Shown here: one piece after another, positions 20,070 through 31,500 of the stretch | Layout: each line of letters begins with the position of its first letter | How positions within the stretch are numbered: the first letter of the stretch is position 1 | Assembly (NCBI GenBank): GCA_963682025.1 | Contig: OY821519.1 | Coordinates: forward strand, 163,755,803 to 163,819,802 | Direction: 5' to 3' | DNA from: Cordilura impudica | Taxonomy: Eukaryota > Arthropoda > Insecta > Diptera > Scathophagidae | DNA: 64,000 bases | The notes under the pieces: model-generated | Told to the model about the DNA's origin: nothing | The model's database searches: none | Seen by the model: only the letters and a program-made list of their open reading frames with translations | Program-made: the position numbers and the translations under genes

Positions 20070-23000
20070 CTTTTAATATTTAATTTTCAGTTTTTAATAT
20101 TTAATTTTTAATTCTTAATTTCTAATTTTAAATTTTTAATTATTTATTTTTAATTTTTAATTTTTAATTTTTAATTTTTAATTTTTAATTTTTAATTTTT
20201 AATTTTTAATTTTTAATTTTTAATTTTTAATTTTTAATTTTTAATTTTTAATTTTTAATTTTTAATTTTTAATTTTTAATTTTTAATTTTTAATTTTTAA
20301 TTTTTAATTTTTAATTTTTAATTTTTAATTTTTAATTTTTAATTTTTAATTTTTAATTTTTAATTTTTAATTTTTAATTTTTAATTTTTAATTTTTAATT
20401 TTTAATTTTTAATTTTTAATTTTTAATTTTTAATTTTTAATTTTTAATTTTTAATTTTTAATTTTTAATTTTTAATTTCTAATTTTTAATTTTTAATTTT
20501 TAATTTTTAATTTTTAATTTTTAATTTTTAATTTTTAATTTTTAATTTTTAAATTTTAAATTTTAATATTTAATTTTCAGTTTTTAATATTTAATTTTTA
20601 ATTCTTAATTTTTAATTTCTAATTTTAAATTTTAAATTTTTAATTATTTATTTTTAATTCTTAATTTTTAATTTCTAATTTTTAATTTTAATTTTAATTT
20701 TTAATTTATAATTTTTAATTTATAATTTATAATTTTTAATTTTTAATTTTTAATATTTAATTTTTAATTTTTAATTTTTAATTTTTAATTTTTAATTTTT
20801 AATTTTTAATTTTTAATTTTTAATTTTTAATTTTTAATTTTTAATTTTTAATTTTTAATTTTTAATTTTTAATTTTTAATTTTTAATTTTTAATTTTTAA
20901 TTTTTAATTTTTAATTTTTAATTTTTAATTTTTAATTTTTAATTTTTAATTTTTGATTTTTGATTTTTAATTTTTAATTTTTAATTTTTAATTTTTAATT
21001 TTTAATTTTCAATTTTTAATTTTTAATTTTTAATTTTTAATTTTTAATTTTTAATTTTTAATTTTTAATTTTTAATTTTTAATTTTTAATTTTTAATTTT
21101 TAATTTTTAATTTTTAATTTTTAATTTTTGATTTTTAATTTTTAATTTTTAATTTTTAATTTTTAATTTTTAATTTTTAATTTTTAATTTTTAATTTTTA
21201 ATTTTTAATTTTTAATTTTTAATTTTTAATTTTTAATTTTTAATTTCTAATTTTTAATTTTTAATTTTTAATTTTTAATTTTTAATTTTTAATTTTTAAT
21301 TTTTAATTTTTAATTTTTAATTTTTAATTTTTAATTTTTAATTTTTAATTTTTAATTTTTAATTTTTAAATTTTAATTTTTAATTTTTAATTTTTAATTT
21401 TTAATTTTTAATTTTTAATTTTTAATTTTTAATTTTTAATTTTTAATTTTTAATTTTTAATTTTTAATTTTCAATTTTTAATTTTTAATTTTTAATTTTT
21501 AATTTTTAATTTTTAATTTTTAATTTTTAATTTTTAATTTTTAATTTTTAATTTTTAATTTTTAATTTTTAATTTTTAATTTTTAATTTTTAATTTTTAA
21601 TTTTTAATTTTTAATTTTTAATTTTTAATTTTTAATTTTTAATTTTTAATTTTTAATTTTTAATTTTTAATTTTTAATTTTTAATTTTTAATTTTTAATT
21701 TTTAATTTTTAATTTTTAATTTTTAATTTTTAATTTTTAATTTTTAATTTTTAATTTTTAATTTTTAATTTTTAATTTTTAATTTTTAATTTTTAATTTT
21801 TAATTTTTAATTTTTAATTTTTAATTTTTAATTTTTAATTTTTAATTTTTAATTTTTAATTTTTAATTTTTAATTTTTAATTTTTAATTTTTAATTTTTA
21901 ATTTTTAATTTTTAATTTTTAATTTTTAATTTTTAATTTTTAATTTTTAATTTTTAATTTTTAATTTTTAATTTTTAATTTTTAATTTTTAATTTTTAAT
22001 TTTTAATTTTTAATTTTTAATTTTTAATTTTTAATTTTTAATTTTTAATTTTTAATTTTTAATTTTTAATTTTTAATTTTTAATTTTTTAATTTTTAATT
22101 TTTAATTTTTAATTTTTAATTTTTAATTTTTAATTTTTAATTTTTAATTTTTAATTTTTGGTTTTTAATTTTTAATTTTTAATTTTTAATTTTTAATTTT
22201 TAATTTTTAATTTTTAATTGTTAATGTTTAGTTTTTAATTTTTAATTTTTAATTTTTAATTTTAAATTTTTAATTTTTAATTTCTAATTTTTAATTTTTA
22301 ATTTTTAATTTTTAATTTTTAATTTTTAATTTTTAATTTTTAATTTTTAATTTTTAATTTTTAATTTTTAATTTTTAATTTTTAAATTTTAATTTTTAAT
22401 TTTTAATTTTTAATTTTTAATTTTTAATTTTTAATTTTTAATTTTTAATTTTTAATTTTTAATTTTTAATTTTTAATTTTTAATTTTTAATTTTTAATTT
22501 TTAATTTTTAATTTTTAGTTTTTAATTTTTAATTTTTAATTTTTAATTTTTAATTTTTAATTTTTAATTTTTAATTTTTAATTTTTAATTTTTAATTTTT
22601 AATTTTTAATTTTTAATTTTTAATTTTTAATTTTTAATTTTTAATTTTTAATTTTTAATTTTTAATTTTTAATTTTTAATTTTTAATTTTTAATTTTTAA
22701 TTTTTAATTTTTAATTTTTGGTTTTTAATTTTTAATTTTTAATTTTTAATTTTTAATTTTTAATTTTTAATTTTTAATTTTTAATTTTTAATTGTTAATG
22801 TTTAGTTTTTAATTTTTAATTTTTAATTTTTAATTTTAAATTTTTAATTTTTAATTTCTAATTTTTAATTTTTAATTTTTAATTTTTAATTTTTAATTTT
22901 TAATTTTTAATTTTTAATTTTTAATTTTTAATTTTTAATTTTTAATTTTTAATTTTTAAATTTTTAATTTTTAATTTTTAATTTTTAATTTTTAATTTTT

Positions 23001-23620
23001 AATTTTTAATTTTTAATTTTTTAATTTTTAATTTTTAATTTTTAATTTTTAATTTTTAATTTTTAATTTTTAATTTTTAATTTTTAATTTTTAATTTTTA
23101 GTTTTTAATTTTTAATTTTTAATTTTTAATTTTTAATTTTTAATTTTTAATTATTAATTTTTAATTTTTAGTTTTTAATTTTTAATTTTTAATTTTTAAT
23201 TTTTAATTTTTAATTTTTAATTTTTAATTTTTAATTTTAAATTTTTAATTTTTATTTTTTAATTTTTAATTTTTAATTTTTAATTTTTAATTTTTAATTT
23301 TTATTTTTTAAATTTTAAATTTTTAATTTTTAATTTTTAATTTTTAATTTTTAATTTTTAATTTTTAATTTTTAATATTTAATTATTTAATTTTTAATTT
23401 TTAATCTTTAATTTTTAATTTTTAATTTTTAATTTTTAATTTTTAATTTGTAATTTTTAATTTTTAATTTTTAATTTTTAATTTTTAATTTTTAATTTTT
23501 AATTTTTAATTTTTAATATTTTAATTTTTAATTTTTAATTTTTAATTTTTAGTTTTTAGTTTTTAATTTTTTAATTTTTAATTTTTAATTTAATTTTTAA
23601 TTAATTTTTAATTTTTCATT
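20070..23620. repeat. (AATTTTT)n heptanucleotide satellite, about 3.5 kb
   Basis: Nearly pure repeats of a 7-bp unit (about 500 units) with rare variants such as TTTTTGG, AATTTCT and AATGTTTAG. The variants recur in the same order: the block around 20070-20160 is repeated about 490 bp later, and a block at 22160-22280 is repeated 560-574 bp later. This shows growth by duplication of long segments. There is no coding content. Confidence 0.97.
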
Positions 23621-23990
23621 TTTCAATTTTCATTTTCCATTTTTCATTTTTCAATTTTCAATTTTCATTTTCCATTTTTAATTTTTCAGTTTTCGTTTTC
23701 CATTTTGCATTTTCCATTTTTCATTTTCATTTTTCAATTTTCATTTTCCATTTTTCAAGTTTCATTTTCCATTTTTCATTTTTCAATTTTCATTTTCCAT
23801 TTTTCAATTTCATTTTCCATTTTTTATTTTGCATTTTTCATTTTTCAATTTTCTTTTTCCATTTTCAATTTTCCATTCTCCATTTTTTATTTTTTTTTTT
23901 TACATTTTTCATTTTCCATTTTCCGTTTTTCATTTTCCATTTTCCATTCTCCATTTTCATTTCCATTGGAAAATTTCCATTTTTCGTTTT
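23621..23990. repeat. degenerate (CATTTTTCATTTTC) tract
   Basis: Pyrimidine-rich repeats of CATTTTC, CCATTTTT and CAATTTTC adjoining the heptanucleotide array and derived from a related unit. Open frames here (repeated F-S-I-F residues) are by-products of the repeat. Confidence 0.9.
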
Positions 23991-24521
23991 AATTTTTTCT
24001 TTCATATTGGCGATTTTTTTTATTAACGTGAAAACGATAAAAAAATATGTGGCAATACTACTAACATGAGCTATGTTATTGTGTTCTTGGTATTGTTAAT
24101 ATATATGCATATTATTTTTGTGGCATTATTTAATGTTGTTGTACAATTATTATGTTCAACCACTAAACTGTTACAACAAACACACTGGGTTTTACGTTTT
24201 TTTTTAGAGATATCTACATATTTTTGCTCGTATCTAATCACAACGATGCCCTATGTAGCCCATTTTCAATAACAACCTGCTGGGAATTATGGCAAATGAT
24301 ATTTTTGTAACCTTATCCAGTTAGATGGCTTTTTTGTGAATGAGCGTGATTTCAACAGACAGACGGACAGACGGACAGGCGGACATCGATATATCGACTC
24401 GAGCTGTGATAAGGATCAAGAATATATATACTTTATGGGGTCGGAAATTAGTTTTTCGATGCGTTGCAAACGGAATGACAAACCTATATATACCCTCTGC
24501 CACTGACATGTGGAGGGTATA

Positions 24522-25307
24522 AAAAAAAATTTATGAAGAGCAAAATTATATAAAATAACTTCATATGAATAGAGCAAGTTTTCAATATTTCATTAAATTA
24601 CTACAGAATTATATTCAACTTTTAGTAAATTTAATTTATTTTATAGATATTTTATAGGAAAATTTTTAAAATATGGATAGAAAAATGTCAATAAGAAATT
24701 ATATATATACTGCAACGTACAAAAAATCTTGTAATCATATTTAAGAAACTATAATTGTATTTAATAATAATAGTATTTTTATAATTTAATTTTAAGATAA
24801 AATAAGAATTAAAAAAATCAATAAAAATTTATATTTTAAGTTAAAAGCCAACAAAAAATAAATCTTTTTACTTATATAAGCTCACAGGTTTCTCTACCCT
24901 CCTCTAAGGTTTTTATCCATCGACCACACTCCAATACAAATTTCCAATCACATATACACACATCTTCTTATCAGTGTTGACCTTTATGACCTTCTAATCA
25001 GTTATGTACTTCTTATCTTGTATGACTAATTGTTAAAATATTAGGTACAGTTATGTACATTTTTCTTAGTTGTGACATTCTTATCAGTTATATAGTTCTT
25101 ATCAGTGTTGACCTTTATGACCTCCTTATAAGTTATGACTCACACGCCCCGCCCCGCCCTCCACACACAAACACACATACACACACAACACTCAAACTAA
25201 ATGGCCCGCACAAAACAAGACTGCACTCAACTGGGTAACCTTGCATGGCACCACACTTGTACTGAAAAAGTAATTTAGAAACCCCATATCCCTACTACTA
25301 ATGTGTT
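24522..25307. other. non-coding gap
   Basis: AT-rich sequence with a duplicated stretch (TTATCAGTGTTGACCTTTAT at about 24968 and 25099) and a GC-rich island with (CA)n-like runs at 25139-25190. No gene is recognised. Confidence 0.5.
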
Positions 25308-25410
25308 TTAGAAAACATCAAGTGTATTTCAGAAATTATCAATGTCTTCCAGAAATTTTCAAAAATATTTCAGAATTTATCAAATTTAGTTCAGAAATTA
25401 GCAAATATGG
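25308..25410 (+). repeat. tandem repeat ATTTCAGAAATTATCAAATG, left block
   Basis: Four to five degenerate copies of a 20-21 bp unit. The same unit continues in the same orientation at about 29655-29717 and again at 43454, so one tandem array was split by two later insertions: the inverted-repeat transposon and the Ty3/gypsy element. Confidence 0.75.
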
Positions 25411-25417
25411 TTGATTC

Positions 25418-25903
25418 CATGTCAAACCATCATGAAAAAGTGCCTTTTTCGGAATCACCCTCTCCGATTTGAATGAAATTTTCCACAAATGTTGTATATT
25501 ACTAGACTTGAAAAAACCCAAACTTATGGACCCCAACGACTTTCGGTTTCCGAGTTATGACGTCATGAATATTAGAAAAAACTCAAAAATGTCACTAAAG
25601 TGTGTTTATAAAACTGTAAAAGCTAAAATATTTTCGTTTACAGTTTTTAAAGGTAAGAATATGCTCTTTAAAATGATATGCATATGCATTTTTTTCATGG
25701 AAATTTCCACCGAAATTTTTTCGGATCTAAAATTCAGAAGGCCAAATCGGGAAAAACTATATTTTTTAAAATTCTTAAAAAAATATATGTTAATATCTAA
25801 ACCCTTGTTAACATATATTCAAAATTTCAGATTGGAGCCGTGATTAGTTTTTGAGTTATGAGCTAAAACGTGGCCCTATATACGATTTGCGCTTGTAAAA
25901 GAT
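25418..25903 (+). repeat. left terminal inverted repeat
   Basis: Matches the reverse complement of 29148-29641 almost base for base, with small differences: a CATGAAAAAGTGCCTTTTTC segment at the outer end is replaced on the right by CATACGATTCGGCTG, and there are a few single changes. Confidence 0.93.
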
Positions 25904-26218
25904 ATGTATAATAAACACAAAAGGGTGCGCCATACATGGTAAACTTGCGAAATTATGCTGTAACTCCCCCTAGATATGTTTCTTATATAGTAAAATAAAA
26001 TTCATATTTGTCTAGATTTCATTTTAATTAATTCATTTATTATATAATTTTATTGTTTAGATATCAACCAAAACATTCAAAAACTTAAAAATTTAGTTTG
26101 TATTTCATATTTGTAATACAAATTTATTAAATATATTTTTTTAAATTTATCACATTAAAAAAGTTTTAAAAACTTGAAAGGTTTGAGATTTAATATAAAA
26201 TAATAATTTATACAACAA

Positions 26219-28257
26219 CTAGGTATAAATGTTTTCAACTAAAAAATCAGTATCGTTTGAAAATATCTTTACTTTTAATTTGTTGGTTCCTTCGGGAATA
26301 AAGCTGTGGTATTTTTGTGTACCTGGAATGGTACGTAAACCATTAAAGCGATCTTTGAGAAATAGATCTTCTTTTTGATAATCGTCTTCAGAAAGATATT
26401 TAAAATTACAATTTTTTAAATTTGCTTCGCACCAATCAAATAAGAGTTTTGGCGTTGTAATTTGGTTTTCAAGTGGACGTTGTAAACTGGCTCTACGTGC
26501 TTCTCTTTTCACAGTTCCACCAAGGCCGTCACTAGGACCTTTTCCGTGGCTCGTAGCAAAAAAATGCCACTCTGCATCACACCCAAAATCTGCGTTATGA
26601 TAACACAAGTTAACAAAGTTTTTTTTATTTTTAAATTGACCAGCGCATCCATCGGAAAAATATATTATTTTTCCGGAATTCTTTGAAACTTGTTTAATAT
26701 AAAAAAAATCATGTGTTTGTGAAATAAATGAACAGCTACAGTATTATGAACAAGACAGCTTGAAATAATTATAAAATTAGTATTTTTCAATATTCCATCA
26801 ATTTTATAGTATATGACAATCGGATATAATGTAGCTTGGGAATTGTTCCAGTGAAATCCTTGGACACAATCTTGGACAACAAAGGAAACGTTTTCCGACA
26901 AGTCGCAAACAATGACATATTCGTTTTCTTTTAATGAATTTTTTCTAAAGTTTAGAAATGCGTTCTGCTCTTTGGAAATTAAGGAATGTGGCAGTAAATT
27001 TTTTAGTTTTTCGATAAATAAATCTAAAAAATCATCGGTAGGTTTAATCATAGTTTCCAAACTATCCCTGTCAGTACTAATCCATTGCTTGTATGTTATT
27101 TCGTCAATATCGTTTTCATCGAGTAACTGACGAAGAGTCTCTTTAAAATTATGAGTTCCGGGACATAAATTGCATTTACCAAGATAGCACTGCGGAGACT
27201 CTGTAGAGCAAACAATTTTTTTAAAACAGTCTTTGTATGATTCTATCTTAAAATCTTCCATTGCATTTGTTATTTTTTTTAAATTAATGGAGTGCAACAT
27301 TAATTTAACATTCTGGTGTTTTGTACAAACGCATATATTATGACTACCGCTTGAGTTGACCAGCACAACATTTTTAGGGCGAAGCTCACAAAATTTCGAT
27401 AGACCTATTTTTTGTTCCTCAAATCTTTCTTTAAACAAGGCATACATTTCTCTTAAATTTCCCAACAATAGTCTCTTTGTTTTATGTACTTTAACTCCAT
27501 TTTCAACAACAGAAACAAAATCCTTCCCACCTGGCATACATCGACTAATGTCATCGCATTCATAAAACGATTTTACTTTTTCCATAATTTCGGATGAAAG
27601 GGCTTTTCCCAGTTTTGGATTCGGGGTACTTAAAATGCCTTTTTCATCCACAAGTTGTTTAACTTTGCGAGCCATGTAATTTGATATTTGGAATTCCTCC
27701 ATCATTTTAAGAATAGACCAGCTTTTCGGCAAAATCGTGAGTAATTCCATTCTATCACTGTTTTTTGTAAGAGTTGCAAATTTTACTTTTAATTGCTCAA
27801 TTATTTCCGAATCGGGACATTGGTGAGATGTTGATGGTGTCAATCCTGGAAAAAGCTTGTTTTTTATTGAACAACTTACAGTCTTAAACTTTTCGCTTCT
27901 GTACTTCTTATACATCATTTTTTTGGTTGATATTGGAGATTGTTCTAAATATGGTAACACATCGTTTAATTGGGAAACTGCAATTGCTGGTGTGTCAAAT
28001 GGCTTATCTGCACTTAATGATTCATTTTGCTCCAATTCCTCAACTTCATTTTCATCTTCAGAAACCAGCTCTTCTAATGCTTTTTCTTTTTTAAGTCGAA
28101 AAAGTTTTATTCTGCAAAAATGGCATATTCTGCTTGATGATGATATGTTTCTGTTAACGCCAATCATCCATTTTTGGACTTCTCTTAGACCTACTAACTT
28201 ATATTTGTGTCCCAATATTTTAAAAGGGTTACAACAATACATTTTGTCAAACGGCAT
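26219..28257 (-). pseudogene. transposase of an unassigned family (about 680 residues, one frameshift)
   Basis: Starts MPFDKMYCC at 28257. The N-terminus has a CC...CHFCRIK cysteine pair that could bind zinc. The middle carries a helix-turn-helix-like stretch (MMEEFQISNYMARKVKQLVD) and a cysteine cluster (HNICVCTKHQNVKLMLHSIN, CYLGKCNLCPGTHNF). The presumed catalytic core reads YVIVCDLSENVSFVVQD, then YFSDGCAGQFKNKKNFVNLC, then FFATSHGKGPSDGLGGTVKR. The acidic residues in these blocks are candidates for a DDE/D triad. One frame change, in an eight-A run near 26700, splits it into 26665-28257 and 26219-26608. I recognise related uncharacterised proteins in cnidarians and arthropods, but not a named superfamily. 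Confidence 0.75.
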
Positions 28258-28505
28258 ATTAATTACAATTAAATTTTTGTATCACTATTTTTTTACGAGT
28301 ATTTGTATAATATTAACTTTTTTATTTGAACTATTGCGTCTTGGACACGTGCTAAAATACAACTGCCCACATAAAGCATCAATTAATTCTTAGATTTTTT
28401 ATTTTATCTATGCAAAATAAAAATTACCGTTATTTTACTCACTTGCATTTTCAAATTGAATAAAAAAACGCATTGATATTAACTTGTAGAAAAAAATATA
28501 GCAAA

Positions 28506-28718
28506 CCCAGCAAAACTGGACACAAACAATTGTGTCTATAAATTACCTTATACATTACAACATAGGTGATTTTTACACGAGATTAGACTCAAGGTAATGT
28601 GTCCGTTGATTTTTACACAAGATACATAACATTGAGACTTATCGCTTGTAAAAGGCACCTATATTGTAATGTATAGATACATTACTTTACAAGTTCCGTA
28701 GTTTTGGGTTTTGCTGGG
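28506..28718. mobile_element. 213-bp MITE-like element with CCCAGCAAAAC ends
   Basis: Inverted ends CCCAGCAAAAC (28506 and, reversed, 28718) enclose non-coding sequence with internal near-repeats (GTGATTTTTACACGAGAT and TTGATTTTTACACAAGAT). No clear TSD is present. It lies in the 5' flank of the transposase. Confidence 0.5.
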
Positions 28719-29147
28719 AAGCTGATCATTACATTCTTCGATGTAAAATCAAAATAACTGTAATTTTATTTGCTTTGTATGTTAGTTTAAGAAAAAACGG
28801 CAATAACAATCAAACGTGTGCTTTTGAGCAAAAATAAAAAATAAATGTTTATAATATATCAAAAAATTTACAATATATATTGTAGATTTTTTGAGTTTTT
28901 TATATTCAAACTGAAATAAAATTTTATAACGAAATTGTACTTGCTCAAAATTAAAAACTCTGCCAGTGGACCAAAAGTATTTGTTCCTTAATAAACTTTT
29001 GAATCCTATTTAAAAAAAAAATTGAAAAACCTTTTAATTAAATCACTGGTATGGATTGAAGATGAGCTCCAAAAAAATTAACCAAATATTTTTATGTTAA
29101 GCTTATTAATATACGTCATTTGAGTGCTATTACATTTTTTTATCCAA
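28719..29147. other. non-coding transposon interior
   Basis: AT-rich sequence between the MITE-like element and the right inverted repeat. No gene or RNA is seen. Confidence 0.5.
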
Positions 29148-29641
29148 TCTTTTACAAGCGCAAATCGTATATAGGGCCACGTTTTAGCTCATAACTCAAA
29201 AACTAATCATGGCTCCAATCTGAAATTTTGAATATATGTTAACAAGGGTTTAGATATTAACATATATTTTTTTAAGAATTTTAAAAAATATAGTTTTTCC
29301 CGATTTGGCCTTCTGAATTTTAGATCCGAAAAAATTTCGGTGGAAATTTCCATGAAAAAAATGCATATGCATATCATTTTAAAGAGCATATTCTTACCTT
29401 TAAAAAACTGTAAACAAAAATATTTTAGCTTTTACAGTTTAAAAGTTATAGACATTTTTATAAACACACTTTAGTGACATTTTTGAGTTTTTTCTAATAT
29501 TCATGACGTCATAACTCGGAAACCGAAAGTCGTTGGGGTCCATAAGTTTGGGTTTTTTCAAGTCTAGTAATATACAACATTCGTGGAAAATTTCATTCAA
29601 AACGGAGAGGGTGCAGCCGAATCGTATGATGGTTTGACATG
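29148..29641 (-). repeat. right terminal inverted repeat
   Basis: Reverse complement of 25418-25903; outer end GATGGTTTGACATG. Both copies include the same long unbroken palindromic context TATGCATATGCAT. Confidence 0.93.
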
Positions 29642-29717
29642 TTTTCTCCCATATGTTTCAAAAACATCAAGTACATTTCAGAAATTATCAAATGTATTTC
29701 AGAAATTTTCAAATGTA

Positions 29718-30024
29718 TGTAATGTGTAATTCAGTTCCCTTTTTTAAACTCAATTGGTTTGTTCTAAATTAATTGGAATTTTTATTGATTTTATAAAACA
29801 TTACATATGTACTTAATTATCTAAATTAATTAGAAAAAACGACAATTAAAGTTTCCTTCTTCCGTTTACACTTTTTCTTCTACACTCTTTCTCTCTCGGT
29901 GTGAGTTATATGACTGATCGCTTACAATTATTTACTTGTTGAAATGTTTCAAATCTTAAACCGGTTTCAGGTGCATATTAATGACTTTGTGAGCAAACAA
30001 CTGATGTACTCACTTATTTGCTCA
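29718..30024 (-). repeat. 3' LTR of the Ty3/gypsy element
   Basis: Direct copy of 43130-43449 with about a dozen substitutions and a 10-bp deletion. On the minus strand the purine tract AGGGATGGAGA precedes its start TGAGCAAATAAG. Confidence 0.93.
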
Positions 30025-30031
30025 TCTCCAT

Positions 30032-31003
30032 CCCTAGGGAAAAATTTTGTTGGTTACAAAATTTTGCAAAACCCAAAGTTAAATCGTTGTTATTGGGATA
30101 ACTTTTGAGATGTGAAATAGATTTGATTCTGTTTTTTTTGTATCCTGTATCTATTCTATAAATGGAGTTAGATACTCCTTGTAGTACCTTAAAGGGTCCA
30201 ATTCTTATCTCATCTAATTTTTTCCCATTCGTTCTATTCCCATTTTCCACATAAACAAAATCTTCAATATCAATTTCAATCCCTTTTCTATTTTTGTCAT
30301 ACAAAGTTTTGTTGTATAAGTGTGATTTCTTTGTATTTTCCAAAGCTAATTTTCTATCTTCCTTTAACCGACTAGGTTTTTCTTAAAACCTCTGTTCCTT
30401 GCAAAAGGTATATTGGTGTAAAACCAGTAACTGTATGTTCGGTTTCGTTATATTTTTGTATAGATTCGTGCACTATTGTTGTCCAAGCTTTTTTTCCGCA
30501 TTCTTGCATCTAATTTTGTTAACTAATGTTTGATTCAACCTCTCGTTCAAGCCATTGGAGAATAGTGCGTTAACTGCAGTAAATACCAATGGAATATTTT
30601 GATTGTTCAGAAATTGTTTAAATTCTTTTGAATTGATTCCTGGATATTGATCCGAGAGAATCATCCCAACTCTATTAGTTTCTGTTACCATACTTAGTAG
30701 TTTTATAAAATCGCTTGCATTTTGCGTTTTTGAAGTTGAAATATATGCATATCTTGTAAAATGATCAACTAGTAAATATAAATATGTTTTTGTGGATCTA
30801 GATCCGCCAAAGCCACCTATTGTATCAATTGACATTATTTCAAATGGCTCTTCTGCCGGTCCTAGTTGTGACAAGAATCCAAAATTATGTTGACCTCTTG
30901 TTTTATTCTTTATACATATTTCACAGTTCCAGCATGTTTTACTTATGTTTTTTTATCAAATTTCTTGCTGTATAAAATGGCATTATTTTAGTTTGAAATT
31001 GTC
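30032..31003 (-). pseudogene. pol: Ty3/gypsy integrase
   Basis: Minus-strand integrase in pieces. The zinc-binding region lies at about 31000-30880 (partly broken). The catalytic core is open from 30874 to 30473, with IMSIDTIGGFGG, MILSDQYPGINSKEF and FSNGLNERLNQTLVNKI, giving the D, D and E residues. The C-terminal domain is open from 30343 (YNKTLYDKNRKGIEIDIEDF, then IGPFKVLQ). A frame change with a stop separates core and C-terminus near 30390. It inserts element DNA into the genome. Confidence 0.88.
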
Positions 31004-31500
31004 TTATTCCGATATGACAATAGTTTTCATGTACTTGTCGCATAAATTCTTTTTTTTTGATTTGAATTTCTTAAAGTATATTTTATTCTTTAGTACCATT
31101 TTACTTTTTTCTTCTTGTACATTTTTATTATTGCATTGATCTATGATAATGTCATCTAATTTTATCAAATTAACAATTTTTAACTGTTCATCTTCATTTT
31201 CATAAGTTTCTAAAATTGGACTTCTACTTAAACAATCAACCTCTGAATTATTTTCCCCTGGTAAGTATCTTATTGTGAAGTCATATTGTGATAAATAATA
31301 CGTAAGATCACCTAGTTCTTCATCCGTTCTGCATTTTATGTTTAACTTTTCTAACGGTTTGTGGTCCGAAAGCACTATAAATGATTTTCCAACAAGCCAA
31401 TATTGCCAATCGCCTCTTTTATAGCTAAACATTCTAAATATATTGCTTTATGCCTTTTTTGGCTATTTGTTAGTTTAGTTTGTTAAAGTATGCTACTGGC
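31004..31500 (-). pseudogene. pol: Ty3/gypsy RNase H domain
   Basis: The frame 31432-31004 shows VLSDHKPLEKLNIKCRTDEE and YDFTIRYLPGENNSEVDCLS, the C-terminal half of a Ty3-type RNase H. The N-terminal part (the GIGAVLKQK-like segment) is visible out of frame near 31560-31500. Confidence 0.85.

Larger units (their letters stand above)
19781..24521 (-). mobile_element. Helentron/DINE-like non-autonomous element with a giant microsatellite core
   Basis: Bounded by ACAAGTAAGAGTGTTAAATT at 19781 and by a T/A-run after GTGGAGGGTAT (24510-24520). The ends carry sub-terminal inverted repeats (ATACCCTCCAC at 19821 against its reverse complement at 24510), and a hairpin lies 17 nt inside the 19781 end. 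The core is an AT microsatellite, followed by a conserved GACGGACAG...ACATCG...TCGACTC module near 24360-24400. Sub-terminal repeats, an end hairpin, a microsatellite core and insertion at an A/T run are the published traits of Helentron-derived non-autonomous elements. The family name is inference. Related ends occur at 43886, 44638, 46037 and 47453. Confidence 0.6.
25418..29641 (-). mobile_element. DNA transposon with about 490-bp terminal inverted repeats
   Basis: Inverted repeats at 25418-25903 and 29148-29641 (ends CATGTCAAACCATCAT) enclose one long minus-strand transposase frame. The ends also share a conserved CACCCTCTCC block about 35 nt in. I could not find a convincing TSD (left flank GATTC, right flank TTTTC). 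A 213-bp MITE-like hairpin element lies between the transposase start and the right repeat. The superfamily is not assigned. Confidence 0.85.

Noticed and set aside
20070..23620. CRISPR-like or telomere-like array
   Set aside because: Units are 7 bp without spacers and are embedded in a transposable element; neither interpretation fits.
23705..24026. Open frames rich in F, S, I and H residues
   Set aside because: They arise from the CATTTTC repeat itself and are open in several frames; not a protein gene.
25469..25843. 124-residue open frame inside the left TIR
   Set aside because: It is mirrored in the right TIR as a shorter broken frame and shows no domain; a by-product of the inverted repeat.
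28506..28718. hAT-type MITE
   Set aside because: The CCCAGCAAAAC ends lack an 8-bp TSD; left unclassified.
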